Origin: Gluconobacter sp. Gdi
GTDB lineage: Bacteria > Pseudomonadota > Alphaproteobacteria > Acetobacterales > Acetobacteraceae
Assembly: GCF_014132155.1 (NCBI RefSeq)
Contig: NZ_BLJQ01000002.1
Span: 438,845 to 502,844 of the forward strand
Length of the DNA stretch: 64,000 nt
Direction: 5' to 3'
The notes beneath the pieces are model-generated. The model saw only the letters and a list, made by a program, of their open reading frames with translations, was not told where the DNA came from and did no database searches. The position numbers and the translations under genes were made by a program. Below are positions 16,935-26,743 of the stretch, piece after piece (positions within the stretch are counted from its first letter, which is position 1; each line of letters begins with the position of its first letter).

Positions 16935-19127
16935 TCAGAGATCGAAGCGTGCGTTCAGGAAGACAGCGCGCGGTGTCCCGACAAAGAAGTAATCAGAGGC
17001 CAGAAAGCCCCAGTAATGAAGGTTTGTGGCGTTATCGAGTTCAGCACGCAGGGTCATCTTGTGACGGCCAATGCTGGTGCGATAGCTGGCCCGCAGATTG
17101 AGCAGCGTATAGCTGGGGACATGGAAGGCGTTGGAACTGTCGCCCCACATTGATGCGGTATAATGGACTTCCGCAGTTGCCGAGAGACCCGGCACGCCCG
17201 GGATACGGTCCGTCAGCTGGAACACATTCTGGAACAGCGGAATGCCCTCGATCTTGTTCCCTTTAACGGTGGCATCTGCCTTGCTGTATTTTCCGCCTTC
17301 GGCACCAAGGCTATCCGTCAGGGTAATGCCGAATGGCAGATCGACATGGCCGCTGAGTTCTGCCCCCTGATATGTGACGGTGCCGTTCGAGACATAGACA
17401 TTGTCCGCGTTGGCATACTGCGCGCCACGCGTGATGCGATAGAGCGCACCGGTCAGATCCCAGCTCTGGCGAGCGATCTTTGCACCCACTTCAACCTGAT
17501 CGGAACGGATGGGCGGCAGAGTTTCACGCGCGTTCTTGTATGTGTCCCCCACGGTCCCACCATTTTCCAGCGCCTGAACGTAGCTGGCGTAAATAGTGGT
17601 GTCTTTCCACGGATGGAACATCAGGGCGGCAGTCGGTGTCAGTGGCGTAGTGCGCAGCGCTGTTTTTGTTCCGGAAGACTTCCATGTCAGCTGATGGAAA
17701 TCGGTAAAGCGAATGCCGGCGAGGAGTGACCAGTGTTTATCAAACGTCAGAGTGTCGCTGCCGAAAAGACCGACCTGATCGGAACGATAATTGCGATAGG
17801 TCGCGGTGTCCCAGCTTCCGCTATAAGAACGGCTTGTGATCGGCGAGTAGAGGTTCTGTCCTCCGATATTCACGTAATCGGAATCATAGGGCAGGTATTT
17901 GCTAAGTCCCTGCCAGGCCGCTCCCATCGTGAAATCATGCCGGATAAAACCCGTCCGGAACTTGCCTTCCAGAATGGCTTGAACTTGATCATATTGTGCC
18001 CAGCTTCCGGGATTGGTGCTCATATAGGTGTCATAGTTGCCACCCTGATCCTGCAGGGACATCCACTCCCCGCGGTAGCGGCGATAGTCCATGCTGTGGC
18101 TGTAATCGATGCGCGCGGTCCAGTTCTTTGTAATGTCCCAATGCAGCCCGGTTGAGACAAACAGGGTGTGGGACGTAAACATGCTTGCCGGAGATGCCGT
18201 CAGGTTCTTGTGTCCGCTGATGGCATCGGGAAGACGGTTGCTGCCATAGGCTGACGGATCATCAATAAAGAAGTCCTGCACGCCGCCACGGACCTGACGG
18301 TCCTGGTAAATGGCGTCAGCGGTCCACAGCAGGTTGTGAGCCAGCCGCACATCCGTGGATAGGGAGCCTGAAAAGCGCGTGACGTGCGATCCGTTGTAGG
18401 TTTCGCCATTTTCGTGGGTGAGGTTCAGGCGATATCCAACAATATCGTTTCGGAAAAGGCGCCCACCCGTGTCGATGTGCTGACTGCCCACGGCGCCTGA
18501 GCTGTATCCGGCATCAAAGGAAAATGTGCGGGCGTCGGTCGGCTTCTTCGTCTGGAAATCGATGATGCCGCCGGGCGCGTTGAAGCCGTACATGAAACCG
18601 GAAGCGCCCTTGAGAAGCTGTACCGCCTCGAACGACTCAAGTGGGAGTTCCACGGTCGTCATGAAGAAGGGCGTGCCGTTGATCTTGTAGCCGTTGTAAT
18701 CATCAAGCGGTACGCCTCGAACCGTGACGGAATAGGCGTTGAACGAATACGTGTCGCCGTTTGAAATGACCGATGCATCCTGTGAGAAAACGCGCGCCAG
18801 CGATTTGACCTGCCGCTCCTGAAGTTCTGCTGCCGTCACGACCTTGATCGAAAATGGCGTATCCAGAACGCGGCGTGTCCCCAGCGCTCCGCCGTTAGCC
18901 TGATGGGCATGACCGAGAACTGTAACGTTTTCGCCTTTTGCGTTGGGTTGCTTGTGGGGCGAAGGGGCAGGCTTGGAGTATCCGTTATGACGGGGCTTCC
19001 CTGGTGGCTTGTGCCCGGTTTGAGAATGCGCGTCCTGAAAGTCTGCTGCCAGGGCAATGGCCGAGGTACCTGACATGAGCAGAGCGAACGAAAGCACAGA
19101 TGACAGAACGGAAGTGGCGGCGGCCAT
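16935..19127 (-). CDS. TonB-dependent siderophore-type receptor (FhuE/FpvA-like)
   Basis: This receptor is likely to take up ferric siderophores. The 730-residue product has a signal peptide ending near residue 28 (AIALAADF), a His/Pro-rich linker, and a TonB-box-like ENVTVLG near 66-72. The plug contains YSVTVRGVPLDDYNGYKINGTPFF and LLKGASGFMYGFNAPGGIIDF, typical of siderophore receptors. The barrel ends AVFLNARFDL. The frame extends 23 residues upstream through hydrophobic AT-rich DNA, but the ATG at 19127 (MAAATSVLSS) gives a standard signal peptide. Its ribosome site is weak. The gene stands alone opposite the MscS gene. Confidence 0.85.
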   Translation of the reverse strand: MAAATSVLSSVLSFALLMSGTSAIALAADFQDAHSQTGHKPPGKPRHNGYSKPAPSPHKQPNAKGENVTVLGHAHQANGGALGTRRVLDTPFSIKVVTAAELQERQVKSLARVFSQDASVISNGDTYSFNAYSVTVRGVPLDDYNGYKINGTPFFMTTVELPLESFEAVQLLKGASGFMYGFNAPGGIIDFQTKKPTDARTFSFDAGYSSGAVGSQHIDTGGRLFRNDIVGYRLNLTHENGETYNGSHVTRFSGSLSTDVRLAHNLLWTADAIYQDRQVRGGVQDFFIDDPSAYGSNRLPDAISGHKNLTASPASMFTSHTLFVSTGLHWDITKNWTARIDYSHSMDYRRYRGEWMSLQDQGGNYDTYMSTNPGSWAQYDQVQAILEGKFRTGFIRHDFTMGAAWQGLSKYLPYDSDYVNIGGQNLYSPITSRSYSGSWDTATYRNYRSDQVGLFGSDTLTFDKHWSLLAGIRFTDFHQLTWKSSGTKTALRTTPLTPTAALMFHPWKDTTIYASYVQALENGGTVGDTYKNARETLPPIRSDQVEVGAKIARQSWDLTGALYRITRGAQYANADNVYVSNGTVTYQGAELSGHVDLPFGITLTDSLGAEGGKYSKADATVKGNKIEGIPLFQNVFQLTDRIPGVPGLSATAEVHYTASMWGDSSNAFHVPSYTLLNLRASYRTSIGRHKMTLRAELDNATNLHYWGFLASDYFFVGTPRAVFLNARFDL

Positions 19128-19542
19128 AAAACTACACCAAATAGTTATAATGTGAAACAACCAATAAAATATGTTTAAAACATTAAATAACAACATAAAT
19201 CGCTGTTTGTAGTTTGTTGTTATAAGGAATTGAAAAGTCTGAAAAATATAGGTTCTCAGTCAAAAAATTTGTTGTGGCTGTTTGGTATTCAGTACGGTCA
19301 AAAAGACGGCAGGTGAGTGTCTCATTTCGGCAACATGCATCGTTCAACAAAATTAAAACTTATTAAAATAGTGAAAATAGGATAGTTCGTATTTCGGGAA
19401 CAGTTTGGTCCGCTTGGGGTTGTAGTCTGATGTTCTTGGCCGAATGCGTGCTGATGGACACCGCTAACAGCATTTCGTTCGCTCAGGATGCAGCCTCTGC
19501 GTGCCCTGATGGTGGATGACAGGTGATCGTCTAGGGAGACCA
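19128..19542. other. AT-rich divergent intergenic region
   Basis: About 415 bases between two divergent genes hold no convincing gene. The first 130 bases are strongly AT-rich. They contain a perfect 13-base palindrome, ATGTTT-A-AAACAT, at 19171-19183, a candidate operator for the receptor gene. No clear Fur-type box was recognised here. Confidence 0.5.
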
Positions 19543-20748
19543 ATGTTCAGACAGAATTATGTGGACTCAATGTCCAGCCTTCGTCACCAGTTCGACTGGC
19601 TGCCTGACCCGCTGGGTTCTGTTCTTTTGCTGATTGCAGCCGCGCTGTTCGCCCTCCTGTTCAGTCGGATCATCACGGATGCGCTGCCACGCCTGCCGGG
19701 CCTAAGGAAGATCCAGTTCATTCATGCTTTAACCATCAGGTTAAAGATGAATGTTCGCTATTTTCTGATGATCATAGCCGCCAGTGCAGCTTTGCCCGCG
19801 ACGGAGGGTTTCTCTCCCGAGACTGAAAAGCTTCTCGCTCATGTGCTGGCCTGCCTGTTCATCATGAATCTTGGCTTCGGCATTATCAGGGCGTTTCGTC
19901 TGGCGACTGATCAGTACCTGAACCGGATCAGTTCCAAGGAGAATGTGGATGACATCACGGTCCGCTCTCATCAGACGCAGATCCGGGTGCTCCGTCGTCT
20001 GATTGAGATCACCTTTGGGGTCCTGACTGTTGCCGCGTCTCTGATGGTTTTCAATTCCGTTCAGAAATTTGGCGTTTCACTCTTTGCTTCTGCCGGTGCC
20101 GCCTCCCTGATCGTGGGTCTATCCGCCCGGCCGGCTTTGTCCAATTTGATCGCGGGTATTCAGATCGCCATCACCCAGCCGATCCGCATGGAAGATATGC
20201 TGATCCTGAACGGGGACTGGGCCTGGGTCGAGGAGATTAATGCGACTTATGTCGTCCTGCGGACATGGGATCGTCGGCGCTATATCGTGCCTATTTCCTA
20301 TTTCCTCGAAAACCCGTTCCAGAACTGGACGCATAGCTCGCAGTCTTTGATCGGCTCCATCTTTCTCTGGCTGGATTACCGCACACCGATGGACCGTTTG
20401 CGGGCGATGTTCATGGAAGAAATCGAGCACTGCTCGGATTGGGACAAGGACCGTTCCTCCATTGCCTGCCAGATTGCAGACAGCAATGCCCAGGTCATTT
20501 CCATCCGCATGATCGCAGGGGCTGCGGATGCAGGAAATATGTGGAACCTGTCCTGTGATATCCGCGAACGCATGCTGCATCGCATTCAAGCAGAAATGCC
20601 GGAATGTCTGCCTCGTGGACGAACTGCGGTCGTATCGGATTCTCCATCTGACACGCCGTGGCCTGAAAGCCTCATGTCTCCTCCGGTCAATCGCCCTGGC
20701 AATGGGCAATATCGCGGTCCTGATCTGAAGGCTCCTACAGTTTCCTGA
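19543..20748 (+). CDS. Small-conductance mechanosensitive channel family protein (MscS-like)
   Basis: This inner-membrane channel is expected to open on membrane tension and release solutes after osmotic downshock. The 401 residues hold about four to five membrane helices. The MscS pore-and-beta region is FASAGAASLIVGLSARPALSNLIAGIQIAIT near residue 185-215, followed by EEINATYVVLRTWDRRRYIVPISYFLENPFQNWTH, the classic MscS-domain ending. A soluble C-terminal part follows. The start is the ATG at 19543: AGGGAGA lies about 5-8 bases upstream, and an earlier in-frame ATG has no ribosome site. Confidence 0.9.
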   Translation: MFRQNYVDSMSSLRHQFDWLPDPLGSVLLLIAAALFALLFSRIITDALPRLPGLRKIQFIHALTIRLKMNVRYFLMIIAASAALPATEGFSPETEKLLAHVLACLFIMNLGFGIIRAFRLATDQYLNRISSKENVDDITVRSHQTQIRVLRRLIEITFGVLTVAASLMVFNSVQKFGVSLFASAGAASLIVGLSARPALSNLIAGIQIAITQPIRMEDMLILNGDWAWVEEINATYVVLRTWDRRRYIVPISYFLENPFQNWTHSSQSLIGSIFLWLDYRTPMDRLRAMFMEEIEHCSDWDKDRSSIACQIADSNAQVISIRMIAGAADAGNMWNLSCDIRERMLHRIQAEMPECLPRGRTAVVSDSPSDTPWPESLMSPPVNRPGNGQYRGPDLKAPTVS

Positions 20749-20757
20749 AATTTCCTG

Positions 20758-20813
20758 ATGCCACACTCCTGGGTCCAAAAGTTTCGTTTTGGTCTCTTGG
20801 GGTGTGGCATTTA
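20758..20813 (+). terminator. Large imperfect hairpin after the MscS-like gene, candidate terminator
   Basis: ATGCCACAC (20758-20766) pairs with GTGTGGCAT (20802-20810), and CCAAAA (20775-20780) pairs with TTTTGG (20787-20792), giving one long, bulged stem-loop. Only three T follow, so termination may be inefficient. Confidence 0.5.
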
Positions 20814-20918
20814 TGCACTAGAAATCTTGTGATACATTCAAGGCCGTAATAATCGGTAGACACACTTTAAAACGTTTCTAATCTGAACTGAACACCAGAT
20901 CTGATTAGGACTGCCTGA

Positions 20919-23444
20919 ATGCGCCTCAAGTCACTTCTTCTCGCTACAACAATCGTTACGGTCGTGCACCCAGTACATCAGGCCTCTGCTGCCGTGCATA
21001 AATCAACCCGCACCACAGTTCCTGCGAAGGTGACGACCAAAACCACAGGGAAGAAAACAGTCGTCCGTCAGGCTGCCGCCACGCCGCGCCGCCCTCATGC
21101 AGTTGATAGCAATACAAATGAGCAGATGATCGTCACGGGAACGCATGCGTTCAACCGCCGCGCCCGGGATTCAACGAGCCCGATCAGTGTTCTCACGGCA
21201 GCGACGCTCCGCCGTTCCGGCCAGATGAACCTCGCAGACGCGATTGTTCGTACTGACCCGTCCATCACGGTCAACGCGATGGGAAGCGACGCTGGTGCCC
21301 TGACGTCCTCCATCCGGATGCGTGGTCTGAACCCGAACGAAGTTCTGGTTCTCGTCGATGGAAAGCGCCGTCATACGACAGCCAATATCTATGCTGATGC
21401 CGGTCCGCAGCAGGGCTCAACGCCGGTCGATCTGAACATGATCCCGGCCTCTGCAATCGATCATATCGAAATTCTGCGTGATGGTGCGGCGGCCATGTAT
21501 GGCTCGGACGCAATCGCCGGTGTTGTGAACATCATCCTGAAAAAGACGCCGCATGGTCTGAACATGACCGCCCAGACTGGCGCGAATGCCTACAACGGTG
21601 ATGGCTGGCAGTATCAGCTTGGTGCTGATGGTGGCTTCGGTTTCCTGGGGGACGGTTATGTCCATATCAGCGGGCAGATGTACCACACCGATCATATGGT
21701 CCCGAACACGACGGACGTTCGGACGGTTCCGGGGAATCCCGAATACAAGGGATTTGATGTTCCGCATAACTCCAACAAGATCCTGAGCACACCGGAAGAA
21801 ACTCGTGAAAACCTCAGCATCGAGTTCGGGAAGACGCTGACGGAAGGTGTGAAGGGATACGGTCTCATTACCTATGCCCACCGCCATTCCGAGGCTTATG
21901 AAAACTATCGTATGCCGTCTGTGGCTCCGACGCTGTATCCGTATGGGTTTTCTCCGCTCGAAACCATCGAGGAGAACGATTACGCCGCAACCTTGGGGCT
22001 TAAAGGTGACAATTTCCTTGGGTTTTCCTGGGATCTGAGCTCGACTTATGGTGCTGATGAAAATGATATCGGGAACAAGCACACAGCTAACCCGAACCTG
22101 ATTGCGGAAACCGGAACCTCCCCAACGACGGTTCGTGCCGAGACCTATCGCCTGTCTCAGTGGACGAACAATCTTGATTTCCGCCGTCAGCTGAAAATTG
22201 CCAACCTCGTTCCTGTGACGGTCGCCTTCGGTGGTGAGCACCGCCTGGAGACCTATCAGATCTGGCCGGGCGAAATTGCGTCCTATACCCAGGGTGGAAC
22301 GCAGGGCTATGCGGGCCTGATGCCGGAAAACTCTGGCAAGTGGAGCCGTGACGTCTGGGCCGCCTACCTCGATGGTGACTTCCATCCGCTGAAGCACTGG
22401 GATCTCGATTTTGCGGGCCGCTTCGAGCACTACACGGACGTTGGGAATACCGAGAATGGTAAAGTTTCCACACGGTATGACATTACGAAACGGATCGCCG
22501 TTCGGGCCACGATCAGCAATGGTTTCCGCGCCCCAACCCTTCCTGAAGAACACTTCAGCTCATTGAACGTCTCACCAACAGGCGCTTCGGGCCTCCTTGC
22601 CACATCCAGTGCTGCGGGGCGCAGTCTTGGCGCTCAAAACCTGAAGCCAGAACGCTCTACAAGTGCTGAGGGTGGTGTGGTGCTTGAGCCGGTCAATGGC
22701 TGGCACATTTCCGCAGACGTTTATCAGATCAATATTCGGGATCGTATTTCCGGTGCGGGTTCCATCTATGGCGATACGGCCATTTCCGCTATCGACATGA
22801 CGGGTGCTACGCTGCCGACAGGCATTACGAATGCGGACGTTTCGGCAAACTACTTCGCAAACGTTGGAAGCACCCGCACACAGGGCCTCGATATCCAGTC
22901 CGATTATATGTTCCACATGCACCAGTATGGGAACCTGGATCTGACCATGGCGCTCAACCTGAACCGGACGCGCGTCAATCACATCAATACGAATTCTCAG
23001 GGCAACCCCTACCTGAATGAACAGAGCATCGCGTATCTGACGTCTACCTCTCCACGCAGCAAGATCATCCTGAATGCGTATTGGACGATCGGAAAGTGGG
23101 ATGTGAACGTGCGTCAGACGCGCTACGGCGAAACCACGTCCATGCTGACCTATCAGGATCAGACTCCTGCAAGCCTGACCTGCAAGGGGCAGAGCCTTCA
23201 GTATTCCAATGTCTGCTGGGGGCAGTTCAAGAATACGCCAGTCTGGCTGACGGATCTTGAGGTTGGGTACCGTCTCAATCACATGTGGCACTTCGCCGTG
23301 GGCGCCAATAACATTTTCAACCAGCGCCCACGGCGTCTGACCAAGTATCTTAACTACCTCGGGGCGAATGCTTACGACACGGACTCTTCCGGTATCGGCA
23401 TCGCTGGTGGCTATTACTACGGGCGTATCAACGCCACGTTCTGA
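20919..23444 (+). CDS. TonB-dependent outer-membrane receptor (841 aa)
   Basis: This is a TonB-dependent receptor with a signal peptide (about residues 1-24), a Thr/Lys-rich linker to residue 60 and a TonB-box-like QMIVTG near 69-74. The plug domain includes SSIRMRGLNPNEVLVLVDGKRRHTTAN and ILRDGAAAMYGSDAIAGVVNIIL. The barrel ends YYYGRINATF with a terminal Phe. It contains a two-Cys loop near LTCKGQSLQYSNVCWG. This plug style (VLVLVDGKR, EILRDGAAAMYGSDA) matches the FyuA/BtuB-like outer receptors common in acetic acid bacteria; the ligand is unknown. AGGA lies 10 bases before the ATG. A GC-rich hairpin ends the gene. Confidence 0.88.
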   Translation: MRLKSLLLATTIVTVVHPVHQASAAVHKSTRTTVPAKVTTKTTGKKTVVRQAAATPRRPHAVDSNTNEQMIVTGTHAFNRRARDSTSPISVLTAATLRRSGQMNLADAIVRTDPSITVNAMGSDAGALTSSIRMRGLNPNEVLVLVDGKRRHTTANIYADAGPQQGSTPVDLNMIPASAIDHIEILRDGAAAMYGSDAIAGVVNIILKKTPHGLNMTAQTGANAYNGDGWQYQLGADGGFGFLGDGYVHISGQMYHTDHMVPNTTDVRTVPGNPEYKGFDVPHNSNKILSTPEETRENLSIEFGKTLTEGVKGYGLITYAHRHSEAYENYRMPSVAPTLYPYGFSPLETIEENDYAATLGLKGDNFLGFSWDLSSTYGADENDIGNKHTANPNLIAETGTSPTTVRAETYRLSQWTNNLDFRRQLKIANLVPVTVAFGGEHRLETYQIWPGEIASYTQGGTQGYAGLMPENSGKWSRDVWAAYLDGDFHPLKHWDLDFAGRFEHYTDVGNTENGKVSTRYDITKRIAVRATISNGFRAPTLPEEHFSSLNVSPTGASGLLATSSAAGRSLGAQNLKPERSTSAEGGVVLEPVNGWHISADVYQINIRDRISGAGSIYGDTAISAIDMTGATLPTGITNADVSANYFANVGSTRTQGLDIQSDYMFHMHQYGNLDLTMALNLNRTRVNHINTNSQGNPYLNEQSIAYLTSTSPRSKIILNAYWTIGKWDVNVRQTRYGETTSMLTYQDQTPASLTCKGQSLQYSNVCWGQFKNTPVWLTDLEVGYRLNHMWHFAVGANNIFNQRPRRLTKYLNYLGANAYDTDSSGIGIAGGYYYGRINATF

Positions 23445-23475
23445 TCCTCCTTCAGAGGCTGGATGGAAGAAAGAC

Positions 23476-23513
23476 GCCCAGAGACGCCGGTTCCCCGGTG
23501 TCTCTGGGCTGTT
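23476..23513 (+). terminator. Strong hairpin, probable terminator of the receptor gene
   Basis: GCCCAGAGACGCCGG (23476-23490) pairs with CCGGTGTCTCTGGGC (23495-23509) over 15 bp with one G-T pair and a 4-nt loop. TGTTT follows. It lies about 30 bases after the stop codon. Confidence 0.7.
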
Positions 23514-23530
23514 TCGTATATTGTTGTTGA

Positions 23531-23931
<401 letters not shown>

Positions 23932-23932
<1 letters not shown>

Positions 23933-25275
23933 TGAGACGTTCCGGTCTTTCGATCATGGCTGCTGGCGCACTTCTGCCAGTATCCGCGATGGCTGCTGAT
24001 GCGCCTGCGGCCATCGACACAGGCGATACAGCCTGGATGCTGATCAGCACAGCACTCGTCCTGATGATGACAGTGCCTGGTCTTGCGTTGTTCTACGGCG
24101 GCATGGTTCGCAAGAAGAACGTTCTTGCCACCCTGATCCAGTCTTTTGCCATCTGTTGTATCGCCAGCCTCGTCTGGATGGTTGCAGGTTACAGTCTGGC
24201 CTTCTCGAGTGGCACGCCGTGGATTGGTGATCTGTCCCGCGCTTTGCTGAACGGTGTTGCAGCAAACTTCCACAACGGCGTTGATTCCGCTTTCACGCTT
24301 GGGGCAGGAACGGCAGCCGCCGTTCCGATGACGATCCCGGAAAGCGTCTACATGATGTTCCAGATGACGTTCGCCGTCATCACGCCAGCCCTGATTACAG
24401 GGGCCTACGCGGAACGTATGAAGTTCTCTTCCATGTGCGTCTTCACGATCTTCTGGCTGCTGCTGGTTTATGCACCTGTCGCTCATTGGGTCTGGAGCCC
24501 AACGGGTTGGGTCGCTGGCCTGGGCGCTGTGGACTTTGCCGGTGGCACGGTCGTGCACATCAACTCCGGTGTGGCTGGCCTTGTCTGTGCGTATGTTCTT
24601 GGCAAGCGCCGCGGCATTGGAACGGATGACATGTCTCCGTTCAACCTGACATACGCCATTATCGGTGCGTCCCTGCTTTGGGTTGGCTGGTTTGGCTTCA
24701 ACGCAGGCTCTGCGCTGGGCGCTAACGGCCGTGCAGGCATGGCCATGCTGACAACGCAGCTTGCTGCTGCCGCTGGTGGTGTCGCCTGGATGGCTGTTGA
24801 GTGGGCACGGACGGGTAAGCCGACGGCACTTGGCATTATTTCCGGCGTGGTCGCCGGGCTGGTCGCCATTACACCTGCTGCGGGCTTTGTCCTGCCGGGT
24901 GGCGCTGTGGTGATTGGTCTGATTGCCGGTGCAGTCTGCTTCTGGAGTGCCACGTGGCTCAAGCACGCTCTTGGCTATGATGACAGTCTCGATGCGTTCG
25001 GTGTTCACGGTACGGGGGGTATCGTTGGCGCTCTGCTGACAGGTGTTCTGGCTTATGGGCCGCTCTCTGCAACGGACGCTAATCCGGCTGGTACCGTCGG
25101 AAGCCTTTCACAGCTTCTGGCTCAGGCAGAAGCCGTCTGCGTGACGATTGTCTGGTGTGTCATCATGACATTCGTGATCCTGAAGGTTCTGGATCGTGTC
25201 ATGGGTCTGCGTGTTTCTGCAGAAGAGGAACTTGAAGGCCTCGATACGACCATGCATGGTGAACGCATCAACTGA
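23932..25275 (+). CDS. amtB: Ammonium transporter AmtB
   Basis: AmtB is a trimeric inner-membrane ammonium channel. The 447-residue product has an N-terminal signal-like helix and about 11 further helices. Landmarks are FYGGMVRKKNVLATLIQSF near 48, the periplasmic-side aromatic/His region APVAHWVWSPTGW containing the first pore His, and DAFGVHGTGGIVGALLTG with the second pore His. The ATG at 23932 shares one base with the glnK stop, so the two are translationally coupled, the standard glnK-amtB order. A NtrC-type promoter would be expected upstream of glnK but was not recognised. Confidence 0.95.
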
Positions 25276-25342
25276 TCGTAGTCACCGGCGTTTCTGAACC
25301 GGGAGGCTGCGACTTCCCGGTTGACAGACAAGGATGTTTTTC

Positions 25343-25876
25343 ATGGTTTCCAGCCGTATGTTGTCCCGCCTCTCCCTGGCCGCTGTTCTGGCTGCCGGTC
25401 TTGCCTCGGTTCCTGCACACGCGATGACGGCCAAGGAATGCCATGCTGCATTCCAGTCCGCCAAGAAGGGCGGCACCCTGAACGGTCAAAGCTACAAGGC
25501 CTTCAAGGCTGCAAGCTGTGGTAGCGAAACGGCTGAAGCCGCGCCTGCGACAACTGCTGCCCCGGCAACGGCTGCCACAGCACCAACAACGACGGCACCT
25601 GTCACGACGGGTAAGGCGAACCCGCCTGATTCGTCTGTTGCAGGTACGAAGGCACCGATTGCGTCCAAGAGTGCTCCGGTCACGTCTGGAAACGTTGTAT
25701 TCCCAACGGCTGTGTCGTCCCAGTTTTCCAGCCTGTCCGCTGGCAAGGCTCGCATGAAGACCTGTGTTGCCCAGTACAATGCGAACAAGGCAAACGGCGG
25801 CAATGGCAGCCTGAAGTGGATCCAGAAGGGTGGCGGGTACTGGTCCCAGTGCAACAGCCGTCTCAAAGGCGAATAA
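25343..25876 (+). CDS. Secreted two-repeat protein of unknown function
   Basis: This 177-residue protein has a signal peptide ending near residue 27 (VPAHAMTA). It contains two similar Cys-flanked motifs: ECHAAFQSAKKGGTLNGQSYKAFKAASC just after the signal, and TCVAQYNANKANGGNGSLKWIQKGGGYWSQC at the end. Between them is a Pro/Ala/Thr-rich linker of about 70 residues. The first motif resembles repeats in small secreted alphaproteobacterial proteins that I associate with PsiF-like families. The ATG at 25343 has AAGGA 8 bases upstream and is preferred over the ATG 3 codons earlier. It follows amtB by 67 bases and may ride on that transcript. Confidence 0.65.
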   Translation: MVSSRMLSRLSLAAVLAAGLASVPAHAMTAKECHAAFQSAKKGGTLNGQSYKAFKAASCGSETAEAAPATTAAPATAATAPTTTAPVTTGKANPPDSSVAGTKAPIASKSAPVTSGNVVFPTAVSSQFSSLSAGKARMKTCVAQYNANKANGGNGSLKWIQKGGGYWSQCNSRLKGE

Positions 25877-25902
25877 TCCCCTACGTCTTAGCGGATACCA
25901 GA

Positions 25903-25936
25903 AACCTCCGTTCCTTTATCGGGACGGAGGTTTTTT
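25903..25936 (+). terminator. Intrinsic terminator downstream of the two-repeat protein
   Basis: AACCTCCGTTCC (25903-25914) pairs with GGGACGGAGGTT (25921-25932), with a 6-nt loop and a six-T tail. The following reading frame begins at the next base, 25937, which argues against that frame having its own promoter or leader. Confidence 0.88.
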
Positions 25937-26732
25937 ATGCCAGTTATTCTCCCGTTACTGGGAGGCGAGGGGGATGCGCCGCGTATACCGGTGAAAACCA
26001 ACGGCAAACCCGCTGCGATGTATGTCAGCCCAGCGTTCGATTACATTTACGCCCGGAATTCTGAAGGAATACAGTTCCCCAAGGGCTATGATGACGCCAA
26101 AGTTGTCATCAGCGGTGCCTATAAGGAAAGCGCCTTTCATTCCAAAATTAATGAACTGGTTCTGGATGATATTCCGCTGAGAGATGTAGACGTCGTCTTG
26201 CTCGCGAAGGCCAGTACGCAGGTGGTTGACGGGCGACCAATTGTGGGTGTGCTCGGACGTGCGGCATTATTCCGCCTGGCAGTTCTGATAGATATTCCGG
26301 AAAGACAGTTCGCGTATCTTGATGTCAAAGATACGAAAGCCTGCAAGCTGGCGTTTAAAACATTCCTGGGAGACGGCAGTCATTCCGTGGACATGGAAGA
26401 TGACTTCACAGTTCATATTCGGGTTGGCGAAAAGAAGAAGCGCGTCAGCCTTGATCCTGATCTGACATACACGACATTTCCGTCTTTCTGGATTTCTTCA
26501 CTAAAAGAAAATCTGGAGGGTCTGGGGGATCAGAAGAAATTCACTCACTATGATGATTTTCTGAGTGTGGGGCAGGGCGCGCTGGTCAAAAACCTTTTTT
26601 GGCGGCGCTCCGATAGAGAATGAAAAAGTTGTCTTTCAGGATGAAGTAGAAATTGGAAGTCTGGGGCTTCCGTTCTTCGCCACATATTCAGGAAACGTCT
26701 CCGTGCAGGATCGGCGCGGAGACGTGCAGTAA
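25937..26732 (+). pseudogene. Decayed retropepsin-like aspartic protease paralogue (frameshift near 26595-26600)
   Basis: The reading frame from 25937 stops at 26623 after 228 residues. Dropping one T from the T6 run at 26595-26600 lets it continue to the TAA at 26730-26732 (264 residues). The result then aligns along its length with the intact protease at 27888-28787. In that alignment the first active-site DTG is replaced by SPA (residues 31-33) and the second DSG by DPD. The intact relative's signal peptide is missing, the start abuts a terminator and there is no ribosome site. I read it as a decaying duplicate. A sequencing slip or a polymerase-slippage gene is possible but would not restore the catalytic residues. 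Confidence 0.7.
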
Positions 26733-26743
26733 GTTTCTGAAGA

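Noticed and set aside
21417-22553. 378-codon minus-strand frame opposite the TonB-dependent receptor
   Set aside because: Antisense to a well-supported receptor; no motifs and no start context.
25297-25322. AACCGGGA/TCCCGGTT hairpin after amtB as a terminator
   Set aside because: 8-bp stem but no T run, and the next gene's ribosome site follows at once, so I did not list it as a terminator.
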